Positions 35,663 through 45,503 are shown, numbered from the stretch's first letter. The stretch: 64,000 nucleotides of DNA from Zobellella endophytica (GCF_003012775.1 NZ_PXYG01000009.1:1-64000), one strand, 5' to 3'. Notes: generated from the sequence alone by a model not told the origin. Translations and numbers: made by a program.

Positions 35663-36076
35663 TCAGTCCACATAAAAGGTGTGGCGGAACGAGAAATTTC
35701 CCCCCTGCTGCGGGTTCTGGATCTCGATGGTGAACAGGATGTTGTCTTCATTGCGGTAGGGTACTTCGGCGATGTAATAGATGGCATCGCCCTCGCGGAT
35801 GGGCTGAAACTCGAGCGGGCGCACGGTGCCGAGCAGGCTCTTGCCTTCGCCGCGGATATTGACCTGCTGGGTCACGCCCTGGGCATCGACCACGGAAATA
35901 TTGACCAGGCCGTTGAAGCGGCTGCGCTCTATGTTGTAGCTGCGGGCCACTTCCGGTGTCAGGAAGGTGGAGGCAAAGGCGCTGTAGTGAACGGTCCAGT
36001 CGCCCAGTTTGGTTTCCGCAGCCTGGGCCTGGCTTGCCGACAACAGCAAGAGTGCGGACAACATGACTTTCAACAT
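35663..36076 (-). CDS. DUF4426 periplasmic protein
   Basis: 137 aa with a signal peptide (MLKVMLSALLLLSASQAQA) and a beta-rich mature part (WTVHYSAFASTFLTPEVARS; FSFRHTFYVD at the end). Genes of this family typically lie between yggU and rdgB in Vibrio and Aeromonas relatives. No function is known; export and conserved position are what can be said. Confidence 0.82.
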   Translation of the reverse strand: MLKVMLSALLLLSASQAQAAETKLGDWTVHYSAFASTFLTPEVARSYNIERSRFNGLVNISVVDAQGVTQQVNIRGEGKSLLGTVRPLEFQPIREGDAIYYIAEVPYRNEDNILFTIEIQNPQQGGNFSFRHTFYVD

Positions 36077-36116
36077 AAGGGTTCCTTAATACTGAAGGGC
36101 TTACTTGTTCTTAAGT

Positions 36117-36431
36117 TTAGGCATTGTTGCCGAGGAGTTCCGCCAATTCCGGCGGGATTTCTCGTGGCTGAATTATCATCACCTGCTTGTGGCGGCTGCC
36201 GGCGCCGCTTTGCAGCGACACCTGGGACCTGGCGACCCGGCAGCGTTTGGCCAGCCACTTCAGCAGGTGGGCGTTGGCCTGGCCGTCGACCGGCGGCGCG
36301 GTGATGGCCAGTTTGAGCTCGTCGCCGTGCCGGCCGAGGAACTGATCCCGGCTGGCCTTGGGCTGCAGGTACAGGCTGAGGTAGAGCCGGTCCTGCTCCA
36401 GCCGGACTGGCTGGCTCAAAGCTGCCACCAC
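36117..36431 (-). CDS. yggU: DUF167 family protein YggU
   Basis: 104 aa with [18 protein letters not shown] and [18 protein letters not shown], the DUF167 signature. Function unknown. Its start lies 16 bases inside the end of yggT, implying coupled translation. The C-terminal ~20 residues are rich in Glu and Leu. Confidence 0.9.
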   Translation of the reverse strand: MVAALSQPVRLEQDRLYLSLYLQPKASRDQFLGRHGDELKLAITAPPVDGQANAHLLKWLAKRCRVARSQVSLQSGAGSRHKQVMIIQPREIPPELAELLGNNA

Positions 36432-36970
36432 AGCGGGCCGAACAGGTCGCCCATCAGCCAGTTCAGCGCCTGCAGGGCGATAAAGGCCACCAGGATGGAC
36501 AGGTCCAGCCCGCCCATGGGGGGAATGACGCGGCGCAGGGGAGTCAGCAGCGGCTCGGTCAGCTGGTGCATCACGTACTCAATCTGGCTGCGGCCCTGGC
36601 TGACCCAGCTCAGCAGGGCACGGATGATCAGGATCCAGAACAGCATGACACCGGCCTTTTTCACCACCGTCACCAGGCTGACCAGCACTATGGTGATCCA
36701 GTCCGCATACAGCAGGTTCATGGCCTTGAACAGCAGCAGCTTGATCATGGCCACCAGCAGAGCCAGCACCAGGGCGGCGAAGTCGATGCCGAAAAAGCCG
36801 GGAATGAAACGGCGCATCGGGGTCAGCAGAGGATTGGTGGCCTTGACCACGAACTGACTGAACGGATTGTAAAAATCGGCCCGGGCCAACTGCAGCCAGA
36901 TGCGCAACAGCACCACCATCAGGTAGAGATCGAAAACCGTATTAATCAGGTAGTAAGCAGTATTCATCAT
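36416..36970 (-). CDS. yggT: YggT family membrane protein
   Basis: 184 aa made of two YGGT repeats, each with two membrane segments and the motif [20 protein letters not shown] or [20 protein letters not shown]. Linked to osmotic or ion tolerance in E. coli, but with no firm mechanism. It begins 6 bases after proC. Confidence 0.93.
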   Translation of the reverse strand: MMNTAYYLINTVFDLYLMVVLLRIWLQLARADFYNPFSQFVVKATNPLLTPMRRFIPGFFGIDFAALVLALLVAMIKLLLFKAMNLLYADWITIVLVSLVTVVKKAGVMLFWILIIRALLSWVSQGRSQIEYVMHQLTEPLLTPLRRVIPPMGGLDLSILVAFIALQALNWLMGDLFGPLWWQL

Positions 36971-36976
36971 GTTTCC

Positions 36977-37801
36977 TTAGAGCTGCGTTTCCAGTTCCCG
37001 GGCCCGGGCTACGGCGGCGGCCATGGCCTGGCTGACCAGGGGGGCCAGCCCCTGCTCCTGAAAACAGCGAATGGCTTCGGCGGTGGTGCCTCCCTTGGAC
37101 GTGACCTGGGCACGGAGCTCGGCCAGGGAGAGCTGCGGGTTGGCGGCCACCATCTGGGCGGCACCCAGGGCGGTCTGTTGCACCAGCAGGCGGGCCTCTG
37201 CGGCGGAGAATCCCCGCTTCTGCGCTTCCTCGGCCATGGCTTCCATAAACAGGAAGAAATAGGCGGGGGCGCTGCCGGCGGCGGCGATCACCTGATTGAT
37301 GCCGTCTTCCGCCCCTACCCACAGGGTTTTGCCCACTGCCTGCATCATCTGCTCGCAATAGTCCCGATCCGCCTGCCCGATATGCGGCTTGGCGTAAAGG
37401 CCGGTCATGCCCAGCCCCAGCAGCGAGGGGGTATTGGGCATGGTGCGGATCAGCCGGTCGTGGCCACCGGTCATCTGTTCGAGGCGGTCGAGGCTGATAC
37501 CGGCGGCAATGGAAATCAGCAATTTGCCCTGCAGTCCGCCGGTGGTCTGCACCAGTTTCGCCAGCATGGCCGCCATCATCTGCGGTTTGACCGCCAGCAC
37601 CAGCACCTCGGCCCGGGCGGCGGCGTCGGCGTTATCCTGGGTGGTGGCGATGCCGAATTCGGCCGCCAGGCCGTCCAGCTTGGGGAAGGAAGGGTTGGCG
37701 GCAATGATAAGGTCGGCCGGATAGCCGGCCTGGATCAGTCCGGAGATCAGGCTGCGAGACATATTGCCCGCGCCGATAAAGGCGAGTTTTCTGTGTTCCA
37801 T
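36977..37801 (-). CDS. proC: Pyrroline-5-carboxylate reductase
   Basis: 274 aa. Rossmann motif FIGAGNMSRSLISGL at the N-terminus and the signature PAYFFLFMEAMAEEA...VTSKGGTTAEAI at the C-terminus. It makes proline from pyrroline-5-carboxylate using NAD(P)H. The start at 37801 matches homologues; the open frame continues upstream without support. Confidence 0.95.
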   Translation of the reverse strand: MEHRKLAFIGAGNMSRSLISGLIQAGYPADLIIAANPSFPKLDGLAAEFGIATTQDNADAAARAEVLVLAVKPQMMAAMLAKLVQTTGGLQGKLLISIAAGISLDRLEQMTGGHDRLIRTMPNTPSLLGLGMTGLYAKPHIGQADRDYCEQMMQAVGKTLWVGAEDGINQVIAAAGSAPAYFFLFMEAMAEEAQKRGFSAAEARLLVQQTALGAAQMVAANPQLSLAELRAQVTSKGGTTAEAIRCFQEQGLAPLVSQAMAAAVARARELETQL

Positions 37802-37811
37802 CAATGAGCAC

Positions 37812-38504
37812 TCAAGGGTTGCGGGAGCCAAAAATAGCCGTGCCAACCCTTACCAGGGTACTGCCACAGGCCACTGCGAGTTCTAAATCGTTACTCATCC
37901 CCATCGACAGGGTGTCTATCCCGGGGTATTTTTCTGCCATTCTATCAAAGAGTTGCTTCAACTCTAGTAATTGTGCACGCAAGGCTTCGCCGTCGTCGGT
38001 GGCCTCGGGGATGGCCATCAGCCCGCGCAGGCGGATACCCGGCAGCCGGGCTACCTCCTCCGCCAGTGCCGGCACCTCGGCCAGCGCCAGCCCCGACTTG
38101 CTGGCTTCGCCGCTGATGTTGACCTGCAGGCAGACATTGAGGGGCGGCAATCCGGCCGGCCGCTGGGCGCTGAGCCGCTGGGCCGTCTTGAGCCGGTCCA
38201 GGGTCTGGACCCAGTCGAAATGCTCGGCCACCAGGCGGCTCTTGTTGGATTGCAGCGGGCCGATAAGATGCCAGACGATATCCGGATACTTATCCTTCAA
38301 CGCCTGGATTTTTTCAATCGCTTCCTGCACATAGTTTTCGCCGAACTGGCGCTGGCCGGCGGCGTAGGCGGCTTCCACCGCGGGGGCGGGCTTGGTTTTG
38401 CTCACCGCCAGCAGACCCACTTCGTCCGGGTGGCGGCCGCATTCACTGGCGGCCTTGGCGATTCTGTCCTGAACTTGTTGCAGGTGGTGTGCGATAGTAT
38501 TCAT
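37812..38504 (-). CDS. yggS: PLP homeostasis protein YggS
   Basis: 230 aa alanine-racemase-fold protein with the PLP lysine in LLAVSKTKPA and the phosphate-binding SMGMSNDLELA. It balances intracellular pyridoxal phosphate. It diverges from pilT over 33 bases, the usual arrangement. Confidence 0.95.
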   Translation of the reverse strand: MNTIAHHLQQVQDRIAKAASECGRHPDEVGLLAVSKTKPAPAVEAAYAAGQRQFGENYVQEAIEKIQALKDKYPDIVWHLIGPLQSNKSRLVAEHFDWVQTLDRLKTAQRLSAQRPAGLPPLNVCLQVNISGEASKSGLALAEVPALAEEVARLPGIRLRGLMAIPEATDDGEALRAQLLELKQLFDRMAEKYPGIDTLSMGMSNDLELAVACGSTLVRVGTAIFGSRNP

Positions 38505-38537
38505 ATAATAGAGAACCAAAAACGACAGGGAATTTTT

Positions 38538-39572
38538 ATGGATATTACGGAACTATTGGCGTTTAGTGTAAAGCATAATGCATCCGATCTGCACCTGTCG
38601 GCGGGGGTGCCGCCCCTGATCCGGGTCGACGGGGAGGTACGCAAGATCAATTTGCCGGTGCTGGATCACAGGGACGTGCACCGCCTGGTGTACGACATCA
38701 TGAACGATCGCCAGCGCAAGGAGCTGGAAGAAAACTTCGAGGTCGACTTTTCCTTCGAACTGCCCGGGCTGGCGCGCTTCCGGGTCAATGCCTTTCACCA
38801 GGCCCGCGGCGCCGCGGCGGCCTTCCGGGTGATCCCGAGCGAGGTGTGGGGGCTGGATCAACTGGGGGCACCGGAGATCTTCCGCCGTATTTCCGAATAT
38901 CCGCGCGGCCTGGTGCTGGTCACCGGCCCGACCGGTTCGGGCAAGTCCACCACCCTGGCGGCGATGATCGACCACATCAACGACAGCTTCAACAAGCATA
39001 TCCTCACCATCGAGGATCCCATCGAATTCGTGCATGGCAACAAGAAGTGCCTGGTCAACCAGCGGGAAGTGCACCGGGATACCCATTCCTTCAGCAACGC
39101 CCTGCGCTCGGCGCTGCGGGAAGATCCGGACATCATACTGGTGGGCGAGCTGCGCGACCTGGAAACCATCCGCCTGGCGCTGACCGCGGCGGAAACCGGC
39201 CACCTGGTGTTCGGTACCCTGCACACCTCCTCGGCGGCCAAGACCATAGACCGTATCATCGACGTCTTTCCCGGCGCGGAAAAAGACATGGTACGCTCCA
39301 TGCTTTCCGAATCCCTGCGCGCGGTCATTTCCCAGACCCTGCTCAAGCGCATCAACGGGGGGCGTATCGCCGCGCACGAGATCATGCTGGGCACCCCCGC
39401 CATCCGCAACCTGATCCGCGAAGACAAGGTGGCGCAGATGTATTCGGTGATCCAGACCGGCATGGCCCACGGCATGCAAACCATGGATCAAAGCCTGAAA
39501 ATGCTGGTCACCAGCGGCATGGTGGCCCCGGTGGATGCCCGCACCAAGGCAGTCGATCCGCAGAGTATCTGA
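38538..39572 (+). CDS. pilT: Type IV pilus retraction ATPase PilT
   Basis: 344 aa, exactly the family length. It starts MDITELLAFSVKHNASDLHL. Walker A GPTGSGKST (residues ~130-138), an Asp box, a Walker B-like DPDIILVGELRD and the His box (GTLHTSSA) are present. It depolymerises type IV pili for twitching and DNA uptake. pilU follows 30 bases later. Confidence 0.97.
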   Translation: MDITELLAFSVKHNASDLHLSAGVPPLIRVDGEVRKINLPVLDHRDVHRLVYDIMNDRQRKELEENFEVDFSFELPGLARFRVNAFHQARGAAAAFRVIPSEVWGLDQLGAPEIFRRISEYPRGLVLVTGPTGSGKSTTLAAMIDHINDSFNKHILTIEDPIEFVHGNKKCLVNQREVHRDTHSFSNALRSALREDPDIILVGELRDLETIRLALTAAETGHLVFGTLHTSSAAKTIDRIIDVFPGAEKDMVRSMLSESLRAVISQTLLKRINGGRIAAHEIMLGTPAIRNLIREDKVAQMYSVIQTGMAHGMQTMDQSLKMLVTSGMVAPVDARTKAVDPQSI

Positions 39573-39602
39573 ATGTAAACGCCACGGGCGTCGGAGGTTG
39601 TG

Positions 39603-40712
39603 ATGGAGTTGACCCCTTTCCTGAGTGCCATGCTGGAGCAGAAAGCATCGGACCTGTATATCTCCGTCGGCATTCCGCCGACGGTCAAAACCCAGGGCAA
39701 ATTCCTGCCGGTAGGCTCGGAGCCGCTGTCGGAAGCCGAGGCCCTGGCCATGGTGGAGTCCTGCATGAACGCGGAGTGGCGCGAGCGCTTTCATCTGCAC
39801 AAGGAAGCCAATTTCGCCATCAGCCGGGAGGATCTCGGTCGCTTCCGGGTCAGTGCCTTCTGGCAGCAGGAAAAGGCGGGCATGGTGATCCGGCGCATCG
39901 AAAGCCATATTCCCACCTTCGAAGAGCTGTACCTGCCCGAGACCCTGCGCGACATCGCCATGACCAAGCGCGGCCTGGTGCTGTTCGTGGGCGGCACCGG
40001 CACTGGTAAGTCCACCACCCAGGCGGCGATGATCGGCCACCGCAACCGTCATGCCGGCGGCCATATCCTCACCATCGAGGACCCGGTGGAGTATATTCAT
40101 GAACACGGTCAGTCGATCATCACCCAGCGGGAGGTGGGCATCGACACCGAGTCCTTCGACGCCGCCCTGAAAAGCTCGCTGCGCCAGGCGCCGGACGTGA
40201 TCCTCATCGGCGAAATCCGCTCGGAAGAGACCATGGGCTTTGCCCTGTCCTTCGCCGAGACCGGCCACCTGTGCATGGCGACCCTGCACGCCAACAACGC
40301 CAACCAGGCGCTGGACCGCATCATGCACCTGGTGCCCCAGGAAAAGCACCGCCAGCTGCAGTTCGACCTGTCGTTCAACCTCAAGGCCATCGTCGCCCAG
40401 CAACTGATCCCCACCCGCGACGGCCGGCATCGCCGGGGCGCCTTCGAGATCCTGCTCAATACCCCGCTGGTGGCGGATGTGATCCGCAAGGGTGACATGC
40501 ACAAGCTCAAGGAGATCATGGCCAAATCCCGGGAGCAGGGCATGCAGACCTTCGATCAGGCGTTGTTTGACCTCTACACCCAGCAGCATATAGGCTACAG
40601 CGAAGCCCTGGCCTACGCCGACTCGCCCAACGATCTGCGGCTGATGATCAAGCTGCACGGGGGCGGAGGGCTGGACTCCAGCCTGCTCGATAATGTGACG
40701 ATAGAATCTTAG
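39603..40712 (+). CDS. pilU: PilT-dependent retraction ATPase PilU
   Basis: 369 aa. Walker [11 protein letters not shown] (residues ~129-138), Walker B-like [15 protein letters not shown] and [12 protein letters not shown] are present. PilU works with PilT in forceful pilus retraction. The ATG at 39603 has GGAGG six bases upstream; a GTG at 39600 is also in frame. Confidence 0.95.
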   Translation: MELTPFLSAMLEQKASDLYISVGIPPTVKTQGKFLPVGSEPLSEAEALAMVESCMNAEWRERFHLHKEANFAISREDLGRFRVSAFWQQEKAGMVIRRIESHIPTFEELYLPETLRDIAMTKRGLVLFVGGTGTGKSTTQAAMIGHRNRHAGGHILTIEDPVEYIHEHGQSIITQREVGIDTESFDAALKSSLRQAPDVILIGEIRSEETMGFALSFAETGHLCMATLHANNANQALDRIMHLVPQEKHRQLQFDLSFNLKAIVAQQLIPTRDGRHRRGAFEILLNTPLVADVIRKGDMHKLKEIMAKSREQGMQTFDQALFDLYTQQHIGYSEALAYADSPNDLRLMIKLHGGGGLDSSLLDNVTIES

Positions 40713-40722
40713 AGGACACGCA

Positions 40723-41502
40723 ATGCTGATCGTGGTTTCCCCCGCCAAGACCCTGGACTATGACACGCCGCCAGTGATCGCCGATTACAGCCTGCCGGCG
40801 TTGCTGGATCATGCTGCCGAACTCATCACGCGGGCCCGCCGGCTGACCCCGGCCGAGATCGGCAAGCTGATGAGCATCAGCGACAAGCTGGCCGGGCTTA
40901 ACGCGGCCCGCTTCGCCGACTGGCAGCCGGATTTCAGCCCTGCCAACGCCAAGCAGGCGATACTGGCGTTCAAGGGGGACGTCTACACCGGGCTGGACGC
41001 GGAAACCCTGGGCAAGGACGATTTCGCCTTTGCCCAGTACCACCTGCGCATGCTTTCGGGCCTGTACGGGGTGCTGCGGCCGCTGGATCTGATGCAGCCC
41101 TACCGGCTGGAGATGGGCACCCGGCTCGACAACGAGCGCGGTGCGGATCTGTACCAGTTCTGGGGCGACATCATCACCGACGCGCTCAACCGGGCGCTGG
41201 CGGAGCAGGGCGACAACGTGCTGATCAACCTGGCTTCCAACGAGTACTTCAAGGCGGTGAAGCCGAAGCGGCTCGACGGCCAGATCGTGACCCCGGTGTT
41301 CAAGGACTGCAAAAACGGCCAGTACAAGATCATCAGCTTTTATGCCAAGAAGGCCAGGGGCATGATGGCGCGCTACATCATTGAGCACCGGCTGAGCGAA
41401 GTCAGCCAGCTCACCGCCTTCGACAGCGCCGGCTACTATTTTGTCGAGGCTGAGTCCACCGCCACCGAACTGGTGTTCAAGCGGGAAGCTCAGGAAAAAT
41501 AA
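40723..41502 (+). CDS. yaaA: Peroxide stress protein YaaA
   Basis: 259 aa DUF328/YaaA family, starting [20 protein letters not shown] and containing [19 protein letters not shown]. In E. coli it limits free iron and DNA damage under peroxide stress and is controlled by OxyR. Here it follows pilU by 10 bases and may be co-transcribed with the pilus motors. A strong terminator follows. Confidence 0.95.
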   Translation: MLIVVSPAKTLDYDTPPVIADYSLPALLDHAAELITRARRLTPAEIGKLMSISDKLAGLNAARFADWQPDFSPANAKQAILAFKGDVYTGLDAETLGKDDFAFAQYHLRMLSGLYGVLRPLDLMQPYRLEMGTRLDNERGADLYQFWGDIITDALNRALAEQGDNVLINLASNEYFKAVKPKRLDGQIVTPVFKDCKNGQYKIISFYAKKARGMMARYIIEHRLSEVSQLTAFDSAGYYFVEAESTATELVFKREAQEK

Positions 41503-41507
41503 AAAAA

Positions 41508-41536
41508 CGGCCGGAACTTTTTGTTCCGGCCGTTTT
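41508..41536 (+). terminator. Intrinsic terminator after yaaA
   Basis: A perfect 10-bp stem CGGCCGGAAC/GTTCCGGCCG closes a TTTTT loop and is followed by TTTT. A-rich sequence precedes it, so it can also work on the other strand. Confidence 0.92.
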
Positions 41537-41587
41537 CCTACAGCATGTGTCTACTGAATTTTCTCAATTCTCTTCTTCTTCATTTTG

Positions 41588-41613
41588 ACCGGCCCGAGGG
41601 CCGGTTTTCTTTT
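41588..41613 (+). terminator. Second plus-strand terminator-like hairpin
   Basis: ACCGGCC/GGCCGGT around CGAG is followed by TTTTCTTTT. It lies just past the 3' end of the minus-strand small gene and backs up the yaaA terminator. Confidence 0.65.
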
Positions 41614-41773
41614 AGCGCCGCCAGTACGGCTGGGTCTGGTCGGATTGCCGCCGCCCTGAACCCTGGCGGCGATCCGCCTTGTCGGGCTCCCAGCGGATCA
41701 GATCCCGCCGATCGGCGATCTTGCGTCTTTGCTCCCGGCGCCGTTCCGGGCCGGTATAGTCATTGGCCATCAT
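41612..41773 (-). CDS. Small basic protein with GPERR...DRR...GRR repeats
   Basis: 53 aa from the ATG at 41773, which has GGAG upstream (a second ATG follows at once). Nearly half the residues are Arg, Lys, Asp or Glu, arranged as YTGPERRREQRRKIADRRDL and then ADRRQGSGRR. Similar GPERRxxxDRR strings occur at the N-termini of assorted regulatory proteins and as stand-alone small proteins, but no function is known to me. It lies directly downstream of srmB on the same strand, so an RNA-linked role is conceivable but unproven. Confidence 0.6.
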   Translation of the reverse strand: MMANDYTGPERRREQRRKIADRRDLIRWEPDKADRRQGSGRRQSDQTQPYWRR

Positions 41774-41834
41774 GGTTACTCCGCGCTTTTTGTTTGAGCA
41801 TAGTTCAAACCGGGGCCGGAGCAACAGTGAGTGG

Positions 41835-43145
41835 TTACTCTTCCGGCTTGCGATTGGCCGGGGCCTTCTCCCTGGCCCACTTCGGCTTACCCTTGGCCTT
41901 CTGCTCGCGCAGGCGCACCTTCTTCTTGGGCTGGGCCGCTTTCCTGCCCTTGTCCTCGTCGTCTTTCTTCTTGCGCGAGTTCACACTGGCTTCCTTATGC
42001 CTGGGGCGCAACTCGTCGATGACCCGGCGCTTGAGCTTCTGCTCGGTGTAGTGTTCCACCCGGACCACCAGCGGCATGTCGTGGGCCTCCACCAGGCTGA
42101 TGGCGGTGCCCTTGCGGCCGGCGCGGCCGGTGCGGCCGATACGGTGCACATAGACGTCGGCGGTGCGCGGCATGTCGTAGTTGATCACATGGCTGACTTC
42201 GGGCAGATCGATGCCCCGGGCGGCGACATCGGTGGCCACCAGGATATTGACCTTGCCGTTACGGAAGCGGCGCAGCGCCTCGAAGCGTTTTTCCTGATCC
42301 ATTTCGCCGCGCAGCCAGGCGTTGTCCAGTCCTTCCTGCTGTAGCCGGCTGGCCAGTTCCATCAGCCGCTCGCGAGTCTTGACGAAGATGATGCTGCGGC
42401 TCACTTCTTCCTGGCGCAGCAGGTGGGTGAGCAGGGCAAACTTGTGCTCGGGATCGTCGGCCAGGTGCAGCCACTGGTTGATCTTCTTGCGCTCGCTGCG
42501 CGGCGGTTCGGCGCTGAGCTCTACCGGATCCTTGAGGATGTCGGCGGCGAACTTCATCAGGCCGCGGCCTTCCAGGGTGGCGGAGAACAGCATGGTCTGC
42601 CGGCGCCAGCGGGCCTCGGCGGCGATGCGGTCCACATCCCCGATAAAGCCCATGTCCAGCATGCGGTCCGCTTCGTCGAGGATCAGCATTTCGATGTCCC
42701 GGCTGTCGAAGGATTCTTCTTCGATATACTGCAGCAGCCGGCCCGGGGTAGCCACCACGATATCGGTGGTCTTGGTGAGCGCGGGCAGGTGCTTGTCGGC
42801 GTGGATGCCGCCGGTGATCACTTCCACCCGCAGCCCGGTTTCCTTCAGCAGCGCCTTGGCGTCATCGGCGATCTGCTTGGCCAGCTCGCGGGTGGGGGTG
42901 AGGATCAGGATGCGCGCCGGCCCGGCCTGGCGGCGGGGGAAGTCCAGCAGGTGCTGACAGACCGGCAGCAGGAAGGCGGCGGTTTTACCGGTGCCGGTGG
43001 GCGCCGACGCCATGATGTCCCGGCCGCTCATGGCTTCGGGAATGACCTGGCTCTGAATGGTGGTGGGTCTGGCATAGCCCATGCGTGCCAGGGCGCGTAC
43101 CAGAATGGGATCCAGTTCCAGTTGCTCGAAGGTCATACTGCTCAT
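41835..43145 (-). CDS. srmB: ATP-dependent RNA helicase SrmB
   Basis: 436 aa DEAD-box helicase: Q motif, APTGTGKTAA (I), PTRELAKQ (Ia), VVATPGRLLQY, DEADRMLDMGF (II), FSATLEG (III), RGIDLPEVSHVINYDMP and HRIGRTGRAGRKG (VI). The basic C-terminus (KKKVRLREQKAKGKPKWARE) fits SrmB, which helps assemble the 50S subunit. It diverges from trmN6, the same pairing as in E. coli. Confidence 0.92.
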   Translation of the reverse strand: MSSMTFEQLELDPILVRALARMGYARPTTIQSQVIPEAMSGRDIMASAPTGTGKTAAFLLPVCQHLLDFPRRQAGPARILILTPTRELAKQIADDAKALLKETGLRVEVITGGIHADKHLPALTKTTDIVVATPGRLLQYIEEESFDSRDIEMLILDEADRMLDMGFIGDVDRIAAEARWRRQTMLFSATLEGRGLMKFAADILKDPVELSAEPPRSERKKINQWLHLADDPEHKFALLTHLLRQEEVSRSIIFVKTRERLMELASRLQQEGLDNAWLRGEMDQEKRFEALRRFRNGKVNILVATDVAARGIDLPEVSHVINYDMPRTADVYVHRIGRTGRAGRKGTAISLVEAHDMPLVVRVEHYTEQKLKRRVIDELRPRHKEASVNSRKKKDDEDKGRKAAQPKKKVRLREQKAKGKPKWAREKAPANRKPEE

Positions 43146-43223
43146 GATCGATCTCGTCAGCCTAAAAGGCGGGTATTATAGGCGAACTCGGATAAAAAAA
43201 CCTGACAGGAATAGTGAAACATC

Positions 43224-43931
43224 ATGGCCGGGCGCGGTTTTACCTTTAAGCAATTTCATATCAACCATGACAGGTGCGCCATGAAGGTGGGCACCGACGG
43301 TATCCTGCTCGGGGCCTGGACGCCGCTGGGGCGGGCGCGCCGCATTCTGGACGTGGGCACCGGCTCGGGGCTGGTGGCACTGATGCTGGCCCAGCGCAGC
43401 GAGCCCGGGGTGCGGATCACCGGGCTGGAGCTGGATGCCGCCGCCGCCGGCCAGGCGCGGGACAACGTGGCGGACTCGCCCTGGTCCGGTCGGGTCGAGA
43501 TTGTGGAAGGGGCCCTGCAGCGGTACCAGGCCGCGGCCTTCGATCTCGTCGTTTCCAACCCGCCTTATTTTGCCCATGGTCAGCCGTTCGACAGCCGGGC
43601 CCGGGCGGATGCCCGCCACACCGGCAGCCTGAGCCTGGCGGAGCTGTTCGGCCATGGGAAACGTTTGCTCGCCGAGGATGGCAGATTATGTGTGATTTTA
43701 CCCTGGCAGTCGCTGGATGAGGCTATTAATCAGGCCGGTTTTAATGATTTACATCTGACCGAAAAACAGGCGGTGATCACCAGAGAGGGGAGAAGCCCGG
43801 GTCGGTTTTTATTGCAATTTTCCAGCATTAAAAACTGCACTTATGTGGGTGAAATTGTTATTAATACTGAAAAAAATGATCATGGCGACATATATAAGCA
43901 GATGGTGGCCGATTTTTATTTGAAGATGTAA
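43224..43931 (+). CDS. trmN6: tRNA1(Val) (adenine(37)-N6)-methyltransferase TrmN6 (YfiC)
   Basis: 235 aa SAM-dependent methyltransferase: FTFKQFHINHDRCAMKVGTD at the N-terminus, SAM motif LDVGTGSGLVALML and the catalytic NPPYF. It methylates A37 of tRNA-Val. The last ~80 codons are markedly AT-richer than the rest, with several AAA/AAT codons (IVINTEKNDHGDIYKQM), unlike neighbouring genes. Confidence 0.93.
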   Translation: MAGRGFTFKQFHINHDRCAMKVGTDGILLGAWTPLGRARRILDVGTGSGLVALMLAQRSEPGVRITGLELDAAAAGQARDNVADSPWSGRVEIVEGALQRYQAAAFDLVVSNPPYFAHGQPFDSRARADARHTGSLSLAELFGHGKRLLAEDGRLCVILPWQSLDEAINQAGFNDLHLTEKQAVITREGRSPGRFLLQFSSIKNCTYVGEIVINTEKNDHGDIYKQMVADFYLKM

Positions 43932-43967
43932 ATTTTGCCTTGAAGATAATTTTCACATCATTATGCT

Positions 43968-43996
43968 ACTGGCAAGCTCGGGGTGTGCCAGTTTTT
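43968..43996 (+). terminator. Intrinsic terminator after trmN6
   Basis: ACTGGCA/TGCCAGT (43968-43974 with 43986-43992), followed by TTTTT. It lies 37 bases after the trmN6 stop and separates it from brnQ. Confidence 0.8.
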
Positions 43997-44095
43997 AGTA
44001 TTTTACAACTCGCTGCTGGCAGCATGCCGTATCGTTATTATCATTAGTTTCCAAACGAAGCTATCTTTGCGCGGGCAACCGCAATGAGGTTTGTT

Positions 44096-45400
44096 GTGAA
44101 CAGGTCGTTATCCACTTTTGATGTGATGGGCTTGGGTTTTATGACCTTCGCCTTCTTTTTGGGGGCCGGGAACATCATCTTCCCGCCGCTGGCCGGCTTT
44201 CTGGCCGGAGAAAACCTGAACAGTGCCATGTTCGGCTTTCTGCTGACCGCCGTGGGCCTGCCGCTGGCAGGGTTGGTCGCCGCCGCCCTGGCCGGCGGCG
44301 GCCTGCCCACCATGGGCCGTTATCTGCCCCCCGTGGTGGTGACCGTGATGGGCTGTGCCATCTTCATCATCATAGGCCCGGCCTTCGCCGCTCCCCGTAC
44401 CGGCCTGGTGGCCTTCGAGATGGGCGTGAAACCCTTCCTGGACAATCCGGGGCAGGCGGCTCTCACCCTGTACACCATCGTCTTTTTCGGGGTAGCGCTG
44501 CTGCTCTCCCTCAGCCAGGGCCGGTTGCTGGAAGCGGTGGGCAAGTTGCTGACCCCGATACTGCTGTTGCTGCTGATCATCCTGGCCGTCGCCGTCTTCG
44601 TCAATCCTCAGGGGACCCAGCCCGAGGTGGCCGAAGCTTACCTGCACCAGCCGTTCGTGAAGGGTTTTATCGAAGGCTACAACACCATGGATACCTTCGC
44701 GTCTCTGCTGTTCGCCATCCTGATCCTGGACGTGCTGCGCAAGAAAGGCGTGATCGAGCCCCGCGCCCAGTCCCGCTACCTGATGATGGCGGCGCTGATT
44801 GCCGCCGCCGGCCTGGGTTTTGTTTACACTTCCCTGTTCATTCTGGGCGGTACCAGCCTGGGCGTGGTGGAGTCCGCCAGCAACGGCGGCGAGATCATCA
44901 GTGCCTATGTCTTGGCCCTGTTCGGCACCCCCGGCCTGTGGATCCTGGCGGGCATCGTCACCCTGGCCTGCCTGACCACCGCCGTGGGTCTGGTGTCTTC
45001 CTGCGCCGACTATTTCCACAACCTGACCGGCAAGGGCAGTTATCGCCGCTGGGTGGTGATGATCGCGCTGGCTTGCATGCTGGTCGCCAACGTCGGCCTG
45101 AGCACCCTGATTGCCGTGTCTATTCCCATTCTGGTGGCGCTGTATCCGGTGGCTATTGCCCTGGTGCTGGCCACCTACCTGCGGCCGCTGATGAAGTCGC
45201 CGGTGTTCGCCTTCCGCCTGATCATCGCCGTATCCCTGGCGTTTGGTCTGCTCGACGGCATGCAGGCAGCGGGCCTGAACATGGTCCTGTTCGACTTCCT
45301 GCCGCTGTTCGGCGTCGGCATGGCCTGGGTGCTGCCGACCGCTGTCGCCGCGGTGATCGGCCTGGTGGCGGGCAAGGCCCGGGAAGAAGCCCTGGCCTGA
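44096..45400 (+). CDS. brnQ: Branched-chain amino acid transport system II carrier protein
   Basis: 434 aa with ~12 membrane segments. It has the LIVCS family opening DVMGLGFMTFAFFLGAGNII and GGTSLGVVESASNGGEIIS midway. It imports Leu, Ile and Val with sodium or protons. The GTG at 44096 is chosen because TGAGG (44085-44089) lies six bases upstream; the in-frame ATG at 44084 has no ribosome-binding site and would itself form that site. Confidence 0.92.
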   Translation: MNRSLSTFDVMGLGFMTFAFFLGAGNIIFPPLAGFLAGENLNSAMFGFLLTAVGLPLAGLVAAALAGGGLPTMGRYLPPVVVTVMGCAIFIIIGPAFAAPRTGLVAFEMGVKPFLDNPGQAALTLYTIVFFGVALLLSLSQGRLLEAVGKLLTPILLLLLIILAVAVFVNPQGTQPEVAEAYLHQPFVKGFIEGYNTMDTFASLLFAILILDVLRKKGVIEPRAQSRYLMMAALIAAAGLGFVYTSLFILGGTSLGVVESASNGGEIISAYVLALFGTPGLWILAGIVTLACLTTAVGLVSSCADYFHNLTGKGSYRRWVVMIALACMLVANVGLSTLIAVSIPILVALYPVAIALVLATYLRPLMKSPVFAFRLIIAVSLAFGLLDGMQAAGLNMVLFDFLPLFGVGMAWVLPTAVAAVIGLVAGKAREEALA

Positions 45401-45425
45401 GTCGCCAGACGCGGATCTTGTCCCC

Positions 45426-45459
45426 AGGGGGCGGCCATCGGGCCGCCCCTTTGCTTTTT
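45426..45459 (+). terminator. Intrinsic terminator after brnQ
   Basis: A GC-rich hairpin (AGGGGGCGGCC with GGCCGCCCCT, one bulged G) is followed by TTTGCTTTTTG, 25 bases after the brnQ stop. Confidence 0.85.
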
Positions 45460-45503
45460 GTGGTGCAGGATCTTGGCTGCCAAATTAATTGAATGGGTCA
45501 GGG

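Noticed and set aside
37971-39572. 533-codon version of pilT
   Set aside because: The upstream part is antisense to yggS. PilT homology begins exactly at 38538.
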